Source of the DNA: Pirellulales bacterium | GTDB taxonomy: Bacteria > Planctomycetota > Planctomycetia > Pirellulales > JAICIG01 | DNA: 33,517 nucleotides | Assembly (NCBI GenBank): GCA_025924495.1 | Contig: JAICIG010000022.1 | Location: 1 to 33,517, forward strand | Direction: 5' to 3' | Part shown: in pieces, positions 31,577-33,517 of the stretch | How the letters are laid out: every line of letters begins with the position of its first letter | How positions within the stretch are numbered: the stretch's first letter is position 1 | Notes under the pieces: model-generated | Databases searched by the model: none | Told to the model about the DNA's origin: nothing | The model's input: only the letters and a program-made list of their open reading frames with translations | Translations under genes and position numbers: made by a program

Positions 31577-32599
31577 TCAAGGTAGGTCGACGCTCGTCGC
31601 CTCGCCGCCGTTGACGGTGCCCAGCGCTCGCCAGATGACGCCATTCACGCCATCGGCGATGAATCGCGTACTGCCGTCGGCCATCAGTGCGTTGAGCCCT
31701 TGCGGGTGATAACTGCGGGCCGTGATCGCGCCGAACGTCGGGCCGCCCTGCTCTTCGTTCGCGCTCTGCACATCAACGTCCTGGCTCATGTTCGGCGTGC
31801 CGAGAGTCACCGCGTTCGGCGGCCAGGCCGTGGTGAAACCCGTGGCATGGCAATTACCGTCGGACCATTCGGTGTGCCCTAACTCATACAAACGACAGCC
31901 GCCCAAATACTCGGGCGCCACCGCAAGGTAGTCGGCCGACGGCGACGGAACGTTGTTGGCATTGTTCACGAGGGAGAGCTGAGCGTTATCGCAGATGTAG
32001 GTGGGTTGGTAGCTCTTCACTTCCGAAATTGCCAACGATTGACTTAATCCATCGGTGAACTCGGCCAGGCTACGGCTGCGATTCGGTCCAAACGCACTGC
32101 GGTTCTGCTGCCCGCCAAAGCCGCCCCAGATGAACCAATCGCCCATGCAAACGCCGTAGCCCGTTACGCCCGACTGGCCATAGTCGTGCATCGAGACTCC
32201 GGTGTTGATCATGCTGGGACAGAGATAAACCGGCAAAGTAAGACTGATGGCGGGCTGGTTTGCCGGCTCTTCTTTGTTGGTGCTGAAATCGCACTCGGCA
32301 AACAGGTTGGTCTGTTCCATGTAGGGTAAAATGCGAGCCAGCACGCTCCAACCGCCATCCCAGGTAACAGTGCTAACCGAGCCATTGAGCACGATCGACG
32401 GCGGCAGCCGCTTCACCGACGATTCATAGTTTAAGAGGCCGATCCCTGCCTGTCGCAAGTTATTGGCGCAGCTCGAGCGGCGCGCCGCCTCGCGAGCCGC
32501 TTGAACCGCGGGCAATAGCAACGAGATCAACACGCCGATGATGGCGATGACGACCAGCAACTCGACTAGAGTAAACGCTCGCTCGCTGTGGCGGTTCAT
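31577..32599 (-). CDS. DUF1559 prepilin-like exported protein
   Basis: 340 residues from ATG 32599, with a GGGGGA site upstream. The start is a type IV pilin-like leader: [50 protein letters not shown], where cleavage before F in RAFTLVE would leave the long hydrophobic helix. This is the DUF1559 (planctomycete) pattern, with a conserved [18 protein letters not shown] motif near the end and SYEWL-like beta segments between. The family is hugely expanded in planctomycetes and its role is unknown; a pilin-like or secretion-system-associated surface protein is likely. A palindrome lies in its promoter. Confidence 0.93.
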   Translation of the reverse strand: MNRHSERAFTLVELLVVIAIIGVLISLLLPAVQAAREAARRSSCANNLRQAGIGLLNYESSVKRLPPSIVLNGSVSTVTWDGGWSVLARILPYMEQTNLFAECDFSTNKEEPANQPAISLTLPVYLCPSMINTGVSMHDYGQSGVTGYGVCMGDWFIWGGFGGQQNRSAFGPNRSRSLAEFTDGLSQSLAISEVKSYQPTYICDNAQLSLVNNANNVPSPSADYLAVAPEYLGGCRLYELGHTEWSDGNCHATGFTTAWPPNAVTLGTPNMSQDVDVQSANEEQGGPTFGAITARSYHPQGLNALMADGSTRFIADGVNGVIWRALGTVNGGEATSVDLP

Positions 32600-32648
32600 T
32601 CCAGTCCCCCATGCTCAGGCACACTTTCTCCAACCGAAACTTGCCCAA

Positions 32649-32676
32649 GCTTAACCTAATACATTAGGTATTTCAA
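32649..32676 (-). promoter_or_regulatory. candidate promoter with operator palindrome, DUF1559 gene
   Basis: Minus strand: -35 TTGAAA (32671-32676), 16-17-base spacer, weak -10 TTAAGC or TAAGCT (around 32648-32654). A perfect inverted repeat ACCTAAT-AC-ATTAGGT occupies 32654-32669, that is, the spacer. A repressor binding here would block RNA polymerase. Confidence 0.45.
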
Positions 32677-32865
32677 GCGAGGGCGCAGAAGCATGCGGCC
32701 GCAGCATGGCCAGACAGAGATCGCGAGGGCAAGCAGCATGGTCAATTGGTTCAACACAAGATCACAGCCATCATTCCCGAGGGGCGAATCCGGCGCGCAA
32801 ACCGCGTTTTCTTCATGGGCGAAGCCCGGCGCTAGGGTTGTGTAATATCAACGGATCGGCGTCCA

Positions 32866-33517
32866 TCAGTGAAAGGCGGGCTCAATCATCTGCGCATTGA
32901 GCTTTTGCCAGACGCCGATGAGCGAGTCGCGTCGCTGCGGTTGGGCCTCGGCCAGGTCGTTGGTCTCGCCTATGTCCTGCGCGAGATCATACAGTTCCCA
33001 CTGTCCCTCGTCTTTGCCGCGGCCATGCCGAACCAGCTTCCAGTCGCCCACGCGAACGGCCGTGTTGCGCCCCTGGCGCCAATAAAGGGATTCGTGCGGG
33101 CTCCCATGAGCCTCGCCGGATAGGTACGGCACGAGATCGACGCCATCGACTTCCACCTCTTGCTGTGGCTTCGCACCGGCGGCCGCCACCGACGTCGCAA
33201 AGAGATCGGTCGACGAGACTGGTTTGTCATAGATTGCTCCGGCAGGCAGTCGGCCAGGCCAGCGCAACAGGAACGGAACGCGAATTCCTCCTTCATAGAG
33301 GCTCCCCTTCTCTCCGCGCAGTGGTTTGTTGCTGCTCGTCAACTCGCGAGTCGGTCCGCCGTTGTCGCTCAAGAAGAAGACCAGGGTGTCGTTTTCCACG
33401 CCAACCGCGCGCAGCTTGGTCAGAATCGCTCCGACGCCATCGTCGAGGTTGGCCAGCACCGCTGCGAAAATACGGCGGTGAACGTCGTCGATCGAAGCGA
33501 ACTTTTTCACATACGCA
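32866..33517 (-). CDS. sulfatase, C-terminal part (5' partial, runs off the right edge)
   Basis: The frame stays open past the window edge (AYVKKFASIDDVHRR), so only the C-terminal about 217 residues are present. Seen: LDDGVGAILTKLRAVGVENDTLVFFLSDNGGP, then LRGEKGSLYEGGIRVPFLLRWPGRLPAG, SSTDLFATSVAAAGA, and DWKLVRHGRG. The DNG and the GGIRVP segments are standard arylsulfatase features (metal-binding Asp-Asn and C-terminal side of the active site). The formylglycine Cys/Ser motif (CxPSR) lies outside the window. Planctomycetes carry many sulfatases for marine and plant sulfated glycans. Substrate cannot be told. Confidence 0.9.
   Translation of the reverse strand, partial: AYVKKFASIDDVHRRIFAAVLANLDDGVGAILTKLRAVGVENDTLVFFLSDNGGPTRELTSSNKPLRGEKGSLYEGGIRVPFLLRWPGRLPAGAIYDKPVSSTDLFATSVAAAGAKPQQEVEVDGVDLVPYLSGEAHGSPHESLYWRQGRNTAVRVGDWKLVRHGRGKDEGQWELYDLAQDIGETNDLAEAQPQRRDSLIGVWQKLNAQMIEPAFH

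Noticed and set aside
1..33517. tRNA, rRNA, CRISPR, IS or phage content
   Set aside because: No T-loop signature, direct-repeat array, transposase or integrase could be recognised on either strand.

Overview
The window looks like chromosomal DNA of a planctomycete (phylum Planctomycetota, probably a Pirellulales-like lineage; the exact placement is inference). The evidence is the protein set. It includes a DUF1501 protein, a DUF1549/DUF1553 protein with c-haem motifs, a planctomycete-type cytochrome fused to WD40 repeats, a DUF1559 prepilin-like protein, a sulfatase, a short CsrA, and several small proteins of a kind I know only from this phylum. The sequence is GC-rich. Good Shine-Dalgarno sites (AGGAGG type) and sigma70-like promoters can be read in front of many genes. 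No tRNA, rRNA, CRISPR array, insertion sequence or phage gene was found.

Layout. (1) 1-4169, plus strand: two neighbouring sugar/surface-modification genes, each ending in or containing a GT9-like domain preceded by TPRs. The first is cut by the window edge and carries a C-terminal DUF6165 domain. The second is FkbM methyltransferase + about 12 TPRs + GT9-like domain. (2) 4244-7441, minus strand: a small lipoprotein, a secreted helical-repeat protein and a BT1/MFS-type transporter. (3) 8052-8966: an NAD-dependent epimerase/reductase; then, on the minus strand, a coupled DUF1992 and leucine-rich-repeat pair. (4) 10370-16353, plus strand: a cell-shape cluster made of a membrane coiled-coil protein, a small membrane protein, mreB, mreC, mreD and the class B penicillin-binding protein 2, with start/stop overlaps between most genes. 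No rodA follows. (5) 16373-25072, minus strand: a four-gene exported operon, transcribed as DUF1501 (Tat), pre-peptidase-domain protein, DUF1549/DUF1553 protein and cytochrome/WD40 protein with a long Ala/Lys-rich tail. (6) 25073-33517: csrA, a small conserved gene with a structured leader, a secreted Cys-motif protein, an outer-membrane barrel protein, a small membrane protein, a pterin carbinolamine dehydratase, a response regulator, a DUF1559 protein and the C-terminal part of a sulfatase.

How the genes work together. The mre/PBP2 block should build and orient the peptidoglycan sidewall machinery. The four-gene block probably makes a cell-surface or periplasmic haem-containing complex, with the WD40 and pre-peptidase proteins as binding scaffolds; this is inference from domain content and gene order.

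Most unusual signals. The first is a structured leader at 26577-26697, upstream of the small gene next to csrA, where a hairpin loop is complementary to the gene's own ribosome binding site. Others are a palindrome inside the DUF1559 promoter, a palindrome at the start point of the pterin dehydratase promoter, an intercistronic 17-bp hairpin that resembles a second copy elsewhere, and an MreB whose usual E-P-M segment reads E-A-K. All structural RNA claims come from reading complementarity by eye and have not been folded or searched.
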